From contig NZ_VOQS01000003.1 of NCBI RefSeq assembly GCF_007995085.1, positions 1,116,001 through 1,180,000 on the forward strand: a stretch of DNA of 64,000 bases, written 5' to 3'. The DNA comes from Paraburkholderia azotifigens. GTDB taxonomy: Bacteria; Pseudomonadota; Gammaproteobacteria; Burkholderiales; Burkholderiaceae. The translations under genes and the position numbers were made by a program. The notes below the pieces were generated by a model. It was given only the letters and a program-made list of their open reading frames with translations. It was not told where the DNA came from and did not search any database. Of this stretch, positions 24,214 through 33,250 are shown piece by piece (position 1 is the first letter of the stretch; each line of letters begins with the position of its first letter).

Positions 24214-25545
24214 TCAGGTTCGCAACGGATGCCGGTAACAGGCACGCAATCCGCCGTCGACATTGTCGAGCCGGAGCTGACCGCCGCTGCGCCGGGCGAT
24301 TTCCGACACGATCGACAGGCCAAGCCCGCTGCCCGCCGCGACCGTGCCCGGCATCCGGTAAAACGGTTCGAGTACGCGTAATAGCTGATCGTCGGGGATG
24401 CCCGGCCCCGTGTCCGTCACCTCGATCAGCAGATTGCCCGCGCTGCTCGTCACCGACACGTCGACCCTGCCGCCCGCCGGCGTGTAGCGCACGGCGTTGT
24501 CGACGAGATTGCGCAATACGATCGCGAGCGCCGGAACATCGGCGACGACTTCGATATCGTCGACCTTCTCCAACCCGAGATCCACCTGCTTGCTCTGCGC
24601 CATGTCGACGGCGTTGACGACGGCATCCGTAGCCAGTTGCCGAAGGGAAACCGACGACGGCTCGATCGTCGATCCGTGCTGCGAACGCGCGAGTGCGAGC
24701 AGCTGTTCGACGAGCCGCACCGTGCGCCGCAGCGCAGCCTGAAACTTGACGAGCCGTTCACGGGCGACATGCGGATTGCCCGCGGCGCCGAGATGCTCGG
24801 CCTGCAACGACAGCGCCGCGAGGGGCGAACGCAGTTCATGAGCGGCGTCCGCGATAAACCTTCGCTGCTGCGACATCGCATCCTTGAGCCGCCCGATGAG
24901 CCGGTTGATCGACGTCACGAACGGCAGCAGCTCTCTGGGAATGTCCTGCTCGGACAGCACATCGAGCGTCGCCTCGTCCTGTTGATCCACGACCGTTGCG
25001 AGACGCCGCAGCGGCAGAAGCATCCGGCGCACGAGTACGACGACCACGACGATCAGAACGGGTGTCAGCGCGAGCATCGGCAGCAATGTTCTCAATGCCC
25101 CGTCGCTCGCAATTTCGTCGCGGATGGCCGAACGTTCCGCGACCGAAATGCGCTCCCCGTTCGACAACTTACGCACATTGACGCGCCAGCGCTGGTGCTT
25201 GACCTCGACGTCATGCATGCCGTCTGCAAGACCCGCCAGCGTCGAAACGGGAATGAACGGATCCGCGTCCGTCGAAGGCTTGTCGAGGCGCGAGATGACG
25301 AGCCGCACATCCGGGTCTTCACTGCCGTGCCTCGCAGCAGCCGACCGCGTGAGGACGATTTCCCCGCTATCGATCAATGCGCCGATCTCGCGAAGATGGC
25401 CGTCCTGCAGTTTGTTTGCCTCGACATAGGCGGCCGCAAACGACGCGGCGCAGGCAGCCACGCTCAGCGCCACGATCACGCATGCGATCCACCACGTCAG
25501 CCGCACCGCGATAGACTGCGAAGCGCGTCCCCGTCGATTATTCAT
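24214..25545 (-). CDS. Sensor histidine kinase (QseC/TctE-like), orphan
   Basis: Membrane histidine kinase of 443 residues. Membrane segment about 16-38, periplasmic sensor about 39-158, second segment about 160-178 (LLPMLALTPVLIVVVVVLV), HAMP-like linker, HisKA with FIADAAHELRSPLAALSLQ (phospho-His near 242), N box VLRNLVDNAVRYTP, G1 DTGPGIP and G2 GSGLGLSIV. Kinases of this type normally follow a response-regulator gene, but none is next to it; the upstream neighbour is a CoA-transferase. It is convergent with the SRPBCC gene. Confidence 0.92.
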   Translation of the reverse strand: MNNRRGRASQSIAVRLTWWIACVIVALSVAACAASFAAAYVEANKLQDGHLREIGALIDSGEIVLTRSAAARHGSEDPDVRLVISRLDKPSTDADPFIPVSTLAGLADGMHDVEVKHQRWRVNVRKLSNGERISVAERSAIRDEIASDGALRTLLPMLALTPVLIVVVVVLVRRMLLPLRRLATVVDQQDEATLDVLSEQDIPRELLPFVTSINRLIGRLKDAMSQQRRFIADAAHELRSPLAALSLQAEHLGAAGNPHVARERLVKFQAALRRTVRLVEQLLALARSQHGSTIEPSSVSLRQLATDAVVNAVDMAQSKQVDLGLEKVDDIEVVADVPALAIVLRNLVDNAVRYTPAGGRVDVSVTSSAGNLLIEVTDTGPGIPDDQLLRVLEPFYRMPGTVAAGSGLGLSIVSEIARRSGGQLRLDNVDGGLRACYRHPLRT

Positions 25546-25649
25546 TCGACACCTCTTATATGGAACCGCAACACGTCGCTGCTATGGGGTGCAGCAAAGT
25601 GGCAGATATCCTAAAGCATTAGAAGGTGTCGTTGAGGTGAGAAATATTC

Positions 25650-27635
25650 TCAGACGGCGAGCGCTGCGAAGCGTCCCGCGAGGGCTCGCGTCGGCGCGCC
25701 CGGCACCGCGCGCACGCGGGCGGGCGTGCGTGACAGACGGTAGGGCACCTTGATGACAGGCCAGAATGCGCCGCAGGCATCGCGCGCGACGCTCAGCACG
25801 TCCGCGAGAAAATCGCCGTCCTCGATCAGTTCATGCACGCGCGCCACCGGCACCGCGCTGATGCCCGCTTTCGCGAGCGCCGCGACAGCCGACGCGCGCG
25901 TCTCACCGCTGCATCGCGCCTGTTGTGCATGCGCCGCGAGCGACGCTGCATCGACATGCTCATCGCTTTCGAGCCACACATGGCCGTCGATGCACGCGAC
26001 GGCGATTCCCTGTCCCTCCCGATTGCCTGACGCAAACAGCGCACACCATGCGGCCACATCCTGCATCGATATTTCGACGAACGTTCCGTCGTGTCGCGCC
26101 GGATCGGCAAGGCAGGCGACAATCGCGAGCAGCGCCGCCTGACCGCCGAGAATATCCGCGCCCGACACCCCGAGCTTCACCGGCTCGCCCGCGCTGCGCG
26201 TCAGGTCCATGAGGCCGCTCATCGCCTGAATCACGGTGTCGAACGCGGGCCTTCCGGGATACGCGGACGCGATTCCGAAGCCGGAAATCGAGCAATAGAT
26301 CAGACGCGGATTGATCTTGCCGAGCGTGTCGCGATCGAAACCGAGCTTCGCGAGCGCACCCGGACGCAGGTTCTCGACGAGCACGTCGGCATCGGCAAGC
26401 ATCGCGCTCAGATGCGCACGGTCGGCTTCCTGCTTCAAATCGAGGGCGATGGTTTGCTTGTCGGTGTTATTGAGCGCGAAGAAGTAACTCGTGCCCGCCT
26501 GGCCCGGCGTCCATGAACGCGCCACTTCGCCGTCGGGCGGCTCGACCTTCACGACTTCCGCGCCCAGCGCCGCAAGATGCTTGCCGACGAGCGGCGCCGT
26601 CGTGTACTGGCCGATCTCGACAACCTTGATGCCCGCAAGCGGCCCTGCATGCGGAACATGCGCAGCGCTTTCCGGGCTCGCGTGCGGGGTGGCGCATGTG
26701 TCATCAGTCAGACGCGATGTATTGAAGATCGGCACACGCCGATACGTGTCACTGTCGATGCCTTGCGTGTCGATCTGCATTGCGGCATCCGCATGCCGCA
26801 TGCGGAAATTCGGCTCGCCGCTCAAACCCGCGACGGACACGATCGGCCCAGCCGCCAAACCGATCCGTTCGCACAACAGCGAACACTCGGCTGTCGTCAG
26901 CGTGGCGGTCCACGTCTCGATCAACGCATCGAGTTCATCGACGTTCACCACCCGTTCACGCAACGTTGCGAAACGCGGATCGCCGAGTTGCGGCACACAG
27001 GCCACCTCCTTGATCTTGCGCCACTGTTCTTCGGTGCTGGTGCAGATGAGTATCCAGCCGTCGCGTGTCGCGTACGCATTCCATGGCGCGCACGCAGGAT
27101 GCCGGTTGCCGACGCGGCCAACCGTGCCTTGCGCGAACGCCGTGGGCAGAAACGTCGTGAGCGCGCTGGCGGCGCAACCGAACAGCGTCACGTCGATGTT
27201 CTGCACGATGCCGCGCGAACGCTTCACGCGCACCGCCGCGGCAATCGCCGCGCTTGCATAGAGCGCCGCCGAAATCTCCGTGAACGGCACGCCGATACGC
27301 ACGGGCTCGCCGTGCGCAAATCCCGTCGTGTCCATCAATCCGCTGATCGCCTGAATCTGCGCGTCCGTCCCGCGCATGCACGCGCGCGCGCCTTGCGGCC
27401 CGGTGGCTGTGATGTCGCACACGATATGCGTGCCCGCCGCCTTCAGCTCCGCGATTGCGCTTCGCTCGTTCGCCGGACTCATGTCCGATGAAACGACGAT
27501 CACGTCATACGCGGAAATGTCGCGCGGCCGCGCTTCGCCGAACGTGACCTGCGCGCCCGCGCGTTCGAGCAGCGTCGCGCCGAGCCTGATCGCGTGGCGA
27601 GCACCCCAGGCCAGAATACGCACATCGTCCAGCAT
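25650..27635 (-). CDS. Tandem-fused family III CoA-transferase (CaiB/BaiF)
   Basis: CoA-transferase of 661 residues, about 1.6 times the usual length, made of two CaiB-type units: residues about 1-290 and 336-661 (second starts GPLAGIKVVEIGQYTTAPLV). In the second unit the region holding the nucleophile reads GEPVKLGVSGADILGGQAAL, with Asp. In the first it reads GEPVRIGVPFTEISAALYAS, with Glu, so the first half may be structural only. It probably activates an organic acid as its CoA thioester for the beta-oxidation-like genes nearby. Start has AAGGAGA 7 bp upstream. An upstream LysR-type site lies at 27698. Confidence 0.9.
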   Translation of the reverse strand: MLDDVRILAWGARHAIRLGATLLERAGAQVTFGEARPRDISAYDVIVVSSDMSPANERSAIAELKAAGTHIVCDITATGPQGARACMRGTDAQIQAISGLMDTTGFAHGEPVRIGVPFTEISAALYASAAIAAAVRVKRSRGIVQNIDVTLFGCAASALTTFLPTAFAQGTVGRVGNRHPACAPWNAYATRDGWILICTSTEEQWRKIKEVACVPQLGDPRFATLRERVVNVDELDALIETWTATLTTAECSLLCERIGLAAGPIVSVAGLSGEPNFRMRHADAAMQIDTQGIDSDTYRRVPIFNTSRLTDDTCATPHASPESAAHVPHAGPLAGIKVVEIGQYTTAPLVGKHLAALGAEVVKVEPPDGEVARSWTPGQAGTSYFFALNNTDKQTIALDLKQEADRAHLSAMLADADVLVENLRPGALAKLGFDRDTLGKINPRLIYCSISGFGIASAYPGRPAFDTVIQAMSGLMDLTRSAGEPVKLGVSGADILGGQAALLAIVACLADPARHDGTFVEISMQDVAAWCALFASGNREGQGIAVACIDGHVWLESDEHVDAASLAAHAQQARCSGETRASAVAALAKAGISAVPVARVHELIEDGDFLADVLSVARDACGAFWPVIKVPYRLSRTPARVRAVPGAPTRALAGRFAALAV

Positions 27636-27697
27636 GGTTGTCTCCTTGAGTCTCACAGATTGCCTTGTACCAACGATACGGTGCGTTACAGCCGCGC

Positions 27698-27727
27698 TCA
27701 AACGACATTTCCTGCGCGCCCGATTGA
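27698..27727 (-). promoter_or_regulatory. LysR-type site upstream of the CoA-transferase
   Basis: Minus strand: TCAATCG (27727-27721), 14 bp, GTCGTTTG. The same two half-sites with the same 14-bp gap recur before the SDR (30358) and MHS transporter (30453) genes. It lies 62 bp before the CoA-transferase start and in the gap shared with the divergent LysR gene, the likely binder. A TATCGT -10-like box follows 20 bp further. Confidence 0.65.
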
Positions 27728-27808
27728 GTTTTACTGATGTGAACGCAAGCGCGTTTCTACGTAGCTTTCCCGGCATGCGCCGCACGATACGCGTGCTACC
27801 ATTTTTCG

Positions 27809-28708
27809 ATGCGAACCCTTCCGTCACTCAACGCACTGCGTGCCTTCGAGGTCTGCGGCCGGCTGCTCAGCGTGCAGCTCGCCGCGAACGAACTCAACGT
27901 CACGCCCGCGGCCGTGAGCCGTCAGATCAAGCTGCTCGAAGACCAGCTCGGCGTGCTGCTGTTCGAACGCGGACATCGCGCGATCGCGTTGACGCCGATG
28001 GGCGAGCGCTATCTCGCCGACATCGTGCGCGGCTTCGAGACGATGCGCACAGCGACGATCAACCTCACGGAAGCGCGCCGGCGCCGCACGCTCAAGATTC
28101 GCGGCTACACGACTTTTTCCATGAACTGGCTGCTGCCGCGTCTGTCGACGTTTCATCGCGAGCATCCCGACATCGAAGTCAGTCTCACGACGTCGCTGCA
28201 ACCCGTCGACTTCAACACCGAAGACGTCGATGCGGCGATCCGCCTGTCGCATGCGCCTTCATCGGATGTCGGCCATGACCGTCTCGTGCCGAACGAACTC
28301 GTGCCCGTATGCAGCCCCGAGTTTCTGCGCGCGCACCCCGACCTCACCGACGCCACGCCCGAAGCACTGCGCAACGTGCCGCTGCTGCATTCGCTGGCGC
28401 GCCGCGAGGACTGGGCAAAATGGCTCGACGCGGCGGGCGTGCGCGGCGTGAATCCGTTGAGCGGGCTCAGCTACGAAAGCTCGATCCTCGCGTACTTCGC
28501 CGCGACGCAAGGCATCGGCGTCGCGATGGCGCAGCGCGTGCTCGTCGCCGACCAGCTGCGCGACGGCACGCTCGTGACACCCTTTTCGTTCGTGCTCGAT
28601 CTGGGCGCGTTCACGTATTACCTGATCTATCCGCGCGAGCACCTGTCGAACCCCGAGTTCGCAGCGTTTCGCGACTGGCTGCTGTCGATCGGCGAAGCGC
28701 GTAGCTGA
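27809..28708 (+). CDS. LysR-family transcriptional regulator (GcvA-like)
   Basis: Regulator of 299 residues. HTH around residues 5-64 (LPSLNALRAFEVCGRLLSVQ, LNVTPAAVSRQIKLLEDQLG, LFERGHRAIALTPMGE) and a LysR substrate-binding domain from about 92. The LPSLNALRAFE start and LNVTPAAVSRQ helix mark the GcvA subgroup. Divergent from the CoA-transferase, and the best candidate for the protein that binds the three matching sites in this 25.6-33.2 kb regulon. Convergent with the crotonase gene (5-bp gap). Confidence 0.93.
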   Translation: MRTLPSLNALRAFEVCGRLLSVQLAANELNVTPAAVSRQIKLLEDQLGVLLFERGHRAIALTPMGERYLADIVRGFETMRTATINLTEARRRRTLKIRGYTTFSMNWLLPRLSTFHREHPDIEVSLTTSLQPVDFNTEDVDAAIRLSHAPSSDVGHDRLVPNELVPVCSPEFLRAHPDLTDATPEALRNVPLLHSLARREDWAKWLDAAGVRGVNPLSGLSYESSILAYFAATQGIGVAMAQRVLVADQLRDGTLVTPFSFVLDLGAFTYYLIYPREHLSNPEFAAFRDWLLSIGEARS

Positions 28709-28713
28709 CGGCT

Positions 28714-29517
28714 TCAACGTCCCTTGAACTGCGGCTTGCGCTTCTCCGCGAATGCCTTGCGCCCTTCTACGCGATCTTCCGAATCGCGCATCGCGCCCCA
28801 CGCCAGCTCGGTGAATTCGAGCGCCTGCGCAAGGGGCACGTTGCTGCTCGTCTCCGCGACCTTCTTGATCATCTGCACGGCAAGCGGACCATTCGATGCA
28901 ATCGTGCGCGCGATTTCGTGTGCTGTGTCCATCAGCGCTTCCGGCTCGACGACATCGGACACGAGGCCCACGCGCTCCGCGTAGGCCGCGTCGATCTTGC
29001 AGCCCGTCAGCAGCATCTTCATCGCGATGGCGGACGGCACGGCTTTTTGCAGCGCCTGAATGCCGCACACGGCGGGAATGCTCGCGACGACGGCTTCAGG
29101 CAAGCCAAACACCGCGCTGCTCGACGCGATGCGCAGATCGCACTGCAGCGCGAGTTCGAGCCCGCCGCCGAGGCAATATCCGTTGATCGCGCCGATGACC
29201 GGCTTGAAGAGGCGCAGCGAACCGAGATCCATCAAACGCACGTAGATGCCTTCAGCCGCGGCACGGTCGATGGAACGTACGAACGACGAACCGAAGCTCG
29301 TCGTCGGCGGCAACGTATTCTTCAGATCCGCGCCGACGCAAAATGATTTCTGCCCCGCGCCCGTGAGCACGATCACGCGCACGTCATCGTCGTCGCGCGC
29401 TTCGGCGAGTGCCGCGCGCAACGCCTTCAGGCTGTCGAGATCGAGCGCGTTGAGCGCTTCGGGACGGTCAAGGCTTACGGTGGCCACATGATCGGACACG
29501 CTGTAGTGAATGGTCAT
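28714..29517 (-). CDS. Enoyl-CoA hydratase/isomerase (crotonase) family protein
   Basis: CoA-thioester enzyme of 267 residues. Oxyanion-hole segments KSFCVGADLKN and NGYCLGGGLELALQCDLRI are intact. Of the two catalytic Glu of hydratases, the first is present (VFGLPEAVVAS) but the second is Lys (SAIAMKMLLTG, where hydratases have AME). It may therefore be an isomerase, hydrolase or retro-type crotonase rather than a plain hydratase. Start ATG 29517 has AAGGAG upstream. It follows the SDR by 11 bp in one operon. Confidence 0.9.
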   Translation of the reverse strand: MTIHYSVSDHVATVSLDRPEALNALDLDSLKALRAALAEARDDDDVRVIVLTGAGQKSFCVGADLKNTLPPTTSFGSSFVRSIDRAAAEGIYVRLMDLGSLRLFKPVIGAINGYCLGGGLELALQCDLRIASSSAVFGLPEAVVASIPAVCGIQALQKAVPSAIAMKMLLTGCKIDAAYAERVGLVSDVVEPEALMDTAHEIARTIASNGPLAVQMIKKVAETSSNVPLAQALEFTELAWGAMRDSEDRVEGRKAFAEKRKPQFKGR

Positions 29518-29528
29518 GATCGTCTCCT

Positions 29529-30296
29529 TCACACGCCCGCCGACGACAGCGAACGGCCGCCGCAGACATAGAGCGTCTGCCCCGTGATGTACGACGCTTC
29601 ACGTTGCGCAAAAAACAGCACGGCCTGCGCGATATCGTCGGGCGTGCCGATGCGCTGCACAGGCACTGACTTCTTCAGACGTTCCTGAAGCTCCGCATCG
29701 AAAGCCTGAAACAGCGGCGTATCGACGATGCCGGGCGCAACCGCGTTCACCGTGATGCCCGCGCTCGCCCATTCGAGCGCGAGACTGCGCGTGAGGCTCA
29801 CCACGCCGCCCTTCGCCGCCGAATAGTTCGACTGTCCGATGCCGCCCAGCCACGCGCGCGACGATATGTTCACGATGCGTCCATAACGCGCGGCGCTCAT
29901 ATGCGCGAGCACGGCGCGGCAGCACAGGAACTGCGATTTGAGGTTCACGCCGATCACGGCGTCCCAGTCGTCGTCGCTCATCTTCGTGATGCGCTTGTCG
30001 CGCACGATGCCCGCGTTGTTCACCAGCACGTCGATCCGGCCAAAGCGTTCGGCGACGGCTTCGACGGCTTCGTTCACCGACGCGCCGTTCGTTACGTCGA
30101 CAGGCAGTCCGATCACCTCGGCGCCTTCAGCCGCGAGCGTGCTGGCCGCCTGATCGAGCGCCGCGCGATCGAGATCGAACAGCGCGATACGCAAGCTCTT
30201 GCGTGCGAGCGCCGCCGCAATGCCCAAGCCGATGCCCTTCGCGCCGCCCGTGACGATGGCGACCTCCGCGGACGGGTTGTGAGGCGATGCATGCAT
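29529..30296 (-). CDS. Short-chain dehydrogenase, FabG/PhaB-like 3-hydroxyacyl-CoA dehydrogenase candidate
   Basis: Oxidoreductase of 255 residues: cofactor loop VTGGAKGIGLGIAAAL, VLVNNAGIV, catalytic Ser in NISSRAWLG and Tyr/Lys in YSAAKGGVVSLTR. FabG/PhaB-like throughout. First gene of the SDR-crotonase operon and preceded at 30358 by the shared LysR-type site. With crotonase, thiolase and CoA-transferase it would supply the 3-hydroxyacyl-CoA oxidation step; this role is inferred. Start has GGAGA 7 bp upstream. Confidence 0.9.
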   Translation of the reverse strand: MHASPHNPSAEVAIVTGGAKGIGLGIAAALARKSLRIALFDLDRAALDQAASTLAAEGAEVIGLPVDVTNGASVNEAVEAVAERFGRIDVLVNNAGIVRDKRITKMSDDDWDAVIGVNLKSQFLCCRAVLAHMSAARYGRIVNISSRAWLGGIGQSNYSAAKGGVVSLTRSLALEWASAGITVNAVAPGIVDTPLFQAFDAELQERLKKSVPVQRIGTPDDIAQAVLFFAQREASYITGQTLYVCGGRSLSSAGV

Positions 30297-30357
30297 GACG
30301 TGTCTCCATGGAATGAAAGTCTGTGGATTCCATGCTAGGTCGCGTGCGGCACCGCGT

Positions 30358-30387
30358 TCAAACGACTTTTTTCGCGGCTTCGATTGA
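30358..30387 (-). promoter_or_regulatory. LysR-type site upstream of the SDR-crotonase operon
   Basis: Minus strand: TCAATCG (30387-30381), 14 bp, GTCGTTTG, then 19 bp to CCTAGCAT, a -10-like box. Distance to the start codon is 61 bp, almost the same as at the CoA-transferase. A second dyad, CGATTGA-7 bp-TCAATCG (30381-30401), overlaps it. This and the next site occupy the otherwise gene-free 30297-30622 gap. Confidence 0.65.
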
Positions 30388-30452
30388 CTTTCCCTCAATC
30401 GAAACGGGCGATGCCCGTGCGTCGGCGGTCCGTGGGTTGACTGCAAAAAATA

Positions 30453-30482
30453 TCAATCGACAGCGCAAAAAAAGTCGTTTGC
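30453..30482 (+). promoter_or_regulatory. LysR-type site upstream of the MHS transporter-thiolase operon
   Basis: Plus strand: TCAATCG (30453-30459), 14 bp, GTCGTTTG (30474-30481), then 19 bp to CCTAGGAT. Geometry is the same as at 30358, pointing the other way toward the transporter. Confidence 0.65.
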
Positions 30483-30622
30483 GTGGGCTGGTTTGCGAAA
30501 CCTAGGATGCGTCCATGTGCAGGGCCGAACGCTGTGTCGCACGGTTCAGGCGATACGTCCCGCACGTTCCGCATGCGTCGTGCAACCCGCGCACGCTCAC
30601 CACAAAGAGACACGGAGACAAC

Positions 30623-31927
30623 ATGGACACCATCCTTCCGGGCGTCGCCCAGCAACCCGCGACGCCGCTCACGCGAGCGCAGCGAAGAGCCATCGTCGCG
30701 GCGACGCTCGGCACCATCGTCGAATTCACCGACTGGATCATTTACGCGACCTTCGCCGCGCTCTTCTCACGTCACTTCTTTCCCGCGAACAACGATCGCG
30801 TGTCGCTGCTTTCGGCATTTGCAGTGTTCGCGGTCGGCTTCGTGATGCGGCCGATAGGCGGTGCGCTGCTCGGCGCCTACGCCGACCGGCACGGGCGCAA
30901 GAACGGCCTCGCGTTATCGGTTGCGTTGATGGCGGGCAGTTCGCTCGTCATCGCCGTATGTCCCGGCTATGAGTCGATCGGCTTCGCCGCGCCGCTGATC
31001 CTCGTTCTGGCGCGGCTCATTCAGGGCTTCGCGGCAGGCGGCGAATTCGGCTCGGCATCGACGTTCCTGATCGAATCGTCGGCGCCGTCCCGGCGCGGCT
31101 TCGCGGGCTCGTGGCAGCACTTCGCGGTCAACGCGGGCGTGCTGGTGGCGGCTTTGATCGGCGCGGTTCTCACGTCGCTCATCGACCATGCGGGCATGGC
31201 GAGCTGGGGCTGGCGCGTCGCCTTCGCGATCGCGGGATTGCTCGGCTTCGTCGCGCTGTGGGTGCGGCTCGCCGTCGCCGAAACGGATGCGTTCCGAAAG
31301 AGCGCTGCCACGCATCAGCGCGCACGTCATCCGTTTCTCGTGATCGTTCGCGAACATCGACGCGCGGCGCTGCGCGTAATCGGCATCGCGATGGCGGGCA
31401 ATCTGTGCGTCTATCTGTGGCTCGTGCTGTTTCCGACGCTCGCGCATCTTCGTACCGGTTTGCCGCTGCACGATGCGTTCAACGCGAGCGTGATCTCGAT
31501 CGTCGTGTCGCTGATCGTGATTCCGTTCATCGGCAGGCTGTCGGATCGCATTGGCCGCAAGCCGGTGCTGCTCGTCTTCGCGGGCGGCTCCGCGCTCTTC
31601 GCATGGCCCGCGCTGCATTTCCTCAGCAACGACTTCTGGAGCGCTACCGCGATCGTCACGATCGGCATGCTGCTCTCGTCGGGATTCGCCGCAACCTGCG
31701 CGACGGTGATGGCCGAGCAATTCCCGGCACACGTGCGGGCAACGGGCGTGGCGCTGCCTTATGCGGTATCGGCGGCGCTGTTCGGCGGCACGCTGCCCTA
31801 CATCGTCACCGCGATGTCGAATTCGGGCCTGTCGCCATACCTGTGGGTCTATGTCGCGGCCGTGTGTGTCGTGGGCTTCGTGGTCTATGCGCGGATGCCG
31901 GAGACGCGCGGAAAGGTTCTCGACTGA
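30623..31927 (+). CDS. MFS transporter, metabolite:H+ symporter (MHS) family
   Basis: Inner-membrane importer of 434 residues with 12 predicted segments. MHS signatures: AATLGTIVEFTDWIIYATFA, RPIGGALLGAYADRHGRKNG and QGFAAGGEFGSAS. The family imports dicarboxylates, osmolytes, shikimate and aromatic acids with protons. Start ATG 30623 follows CGGAGACAAC. Upstream of the thiolase gene and preceded by a copy of the LysR-type site, so it probably imports the acid degraded by this regulon. Confidence 0.92.
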   Translation: MDTILPGVAQQPATPLTRAQRRAIVAATLGTIVEFTDWIIYATFAALFSRHFFPANNDRVSLLSAFAVFAVGFVMRPIGGALLGAYADRHGRKNGLALSVALMAGSSLVIAVCPGYESIGFAAPLILVLARLIQGFAAGGEFGSASTFLIESSAPSRRGFAGSWQHFAVNAGVLVAALIGAVLTSLIDHAGMASWGWRVAFAIAGLLGFVALWVRLAVAETDAFRKSAATHQRARHPFLVIVREHRRAALRVIGIAMAGNLCVYLWLVLFPTLAHLRTGLPLHDAFNASVISIVVSLIVIPFIGRLSDRIGRKPVLLVFAGGSALFAWPALHFLSNDFWSATAIVTIGMLLSSGFAATCATVMAEQFPAHVRATGVALPYAVSAALFGGTLPYIVTAMSNSGLSPYLWVYVAAVCVVGFVVYARMPETRGKVLD

Positions 31928-31987
31928 GCGCTACGTCGACACGCCATCATCTTCTGAATTTCAGCAGGTCAATCATTGGAGGCAGCA

Positions 31988-33160
31988 ATGCGGAAAGTCG
32001 TTATCGGTGGCGTCGGCATGACGTCGTTTGGCAAGTTTCTCAATCGCAATCTGAAGTCGCTCGCCGAAGAGGCGGTATCGCTCGCATTGAAGGATGCGCG
32101 CGCCACCGTGAACGATGTCGATCGTGTCTTCTTCGGCAATGCAGCGGCAGGCGTCGTCACCGGACAGGAGATGATTCGCGCGCAGTCGTCCCTGCGCAAT
32201 ACGGGGCTCGACGGCAAGCCGATGTTCAACGTCGAGAATGCGTGCGCGTCGGGCAGTTCGGCGTTGAATCTCGCTTGGCTTTCGGTCGCTTCGGGGCAGT
32301 CGGAAACCGCATTGGTGGTCGGCGTCGAAAAGCTCACGCATGAAGACAAGGCGATTTCGTTCGGCGCGTTCGCGAAAGCCGTCGATCTCGAAGAGCCGCT
32401 GCCCGAAGGCGTGACGACGGGCACGGGCTCGCTCTTCATGGATCTCTACGCGGCGAAGGCGCGCAAGTGGATGGAAAAAACGGGCGCCGAAGCAAGCGAC
32501 TTCGCGCGAGTCGTCGTGAAGAGCCGCCGCGCGGGATCGCTGAATCCGCATGCGCAGTTCCGCAACGAAACGAGCGTCGAGGAAGTGCTCGCGAGCCGCA
32601 TGGTCAGCGATCCGCTGACGCTCTTCATGTGCTCGTCGATCGGCGACGGCGGCGCGGCGCTCTTCATCTGCTCGGAAGAGTACGCGGCGAAGCATGATAT
32701 TCGCCCGGTGTTCATCCGCGCGAGTTCGATCGTGTCGGCGAAAGCAGATGGTTCGGGCGAACTGGTCGCGGTGCGCGCGGCGAACGCTGCGTATGAAGAG
32801 GCTGGCATCGGTCCGTCGGACGTGCATGTCGTCGAACTGCACGATGCCTCCGCGCCCGCGGAACTCATTCACTACGAGAACCTGGGCTTGTGCGCCCCCG
32901 GCAACGCGCCGAAGCTGATCCGCTCGGGCGATACGGATATCGGTGGACGTGTTTCGGTGAATCCGAGCGGCGGTCTGCTGTCGCGCGGTCATCCCGTGGG
33001 TGCGACGGGCGTCGCGCAGATCGTCGAACTCACGCAGCAGTTGCGCGGCAAGGCAGGCGCGCGGCAACGGCCGGGCGCGAAGGTCGCGCTTGCGGAGAAT
33101 AACGGCGGTCAACTGGCAGGCGATTCGGCCGTCGCGCTCGTCACGATTCTATCGACCTGA
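31988..33160 (+). CDS. Thiolase-superfamily acyltransferase (SCP-x type)
   Basis: Acetyl-CoA acyltransferase-like enzyme of 390 residues. Nucleophile Cys in FNVENACASGSSALNLAW (about 88), His in VVELHDASAPAE, and second catalytic His in NPSGGLLSRGHPVGATG (about 336). The C-terminal CxG of classical thiolases is replaced by LAENNGGQLAGD, as in the SCP-x-like group that often works on branched or steroid side-chain CoA esters. Start ATG 31988 has GGAGG upstream; a TTG 12 bp earlier overlaps it. Ends the transporter-thiolase operon. Confidence 0.9.
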   Translation: MRKVVIGGVGMTSFGKFLNRNLKSLAEEAVSLALKDARATVNDVDRVFFGNAAAGVVTGQEMIRAQSSLRNTGLDGKPMFNVENACASGSSALNLAWLSVASGQSETALVVGVEKLTHEDKAISFGAFAKAVDLEEPLPEGVTTGTGSLFMDLYAAKARKWMEKTGAEASDFARVVVKSRRAGSLNPHAQFRNETSVEEVLASRMVSDPLTLFMCSSIGDGGAALFICSEEYAAKHDIRPVFIRASSIVSAKADGSGELVAVRAANAAYEEAGIGPSDVHVVELHDASAPAELIHYENLGLCAPGNAPKLIRSGDTDIGGRVSVNPSGGLLSRGHPVGATGVAQIVELTQQLRGKAGARQRPGAKVALAENNGGQLAGDSAVALVTILST

Positions 33161-33250
33161 TTCTGCCTTGCATTCCCGGAGTCGCGCTCGCTCTATCTGC
33201 AAGAAAGCCTGCCGCCGCTGCATGACGCACCGCCTTCACGGCGGCTGAAA

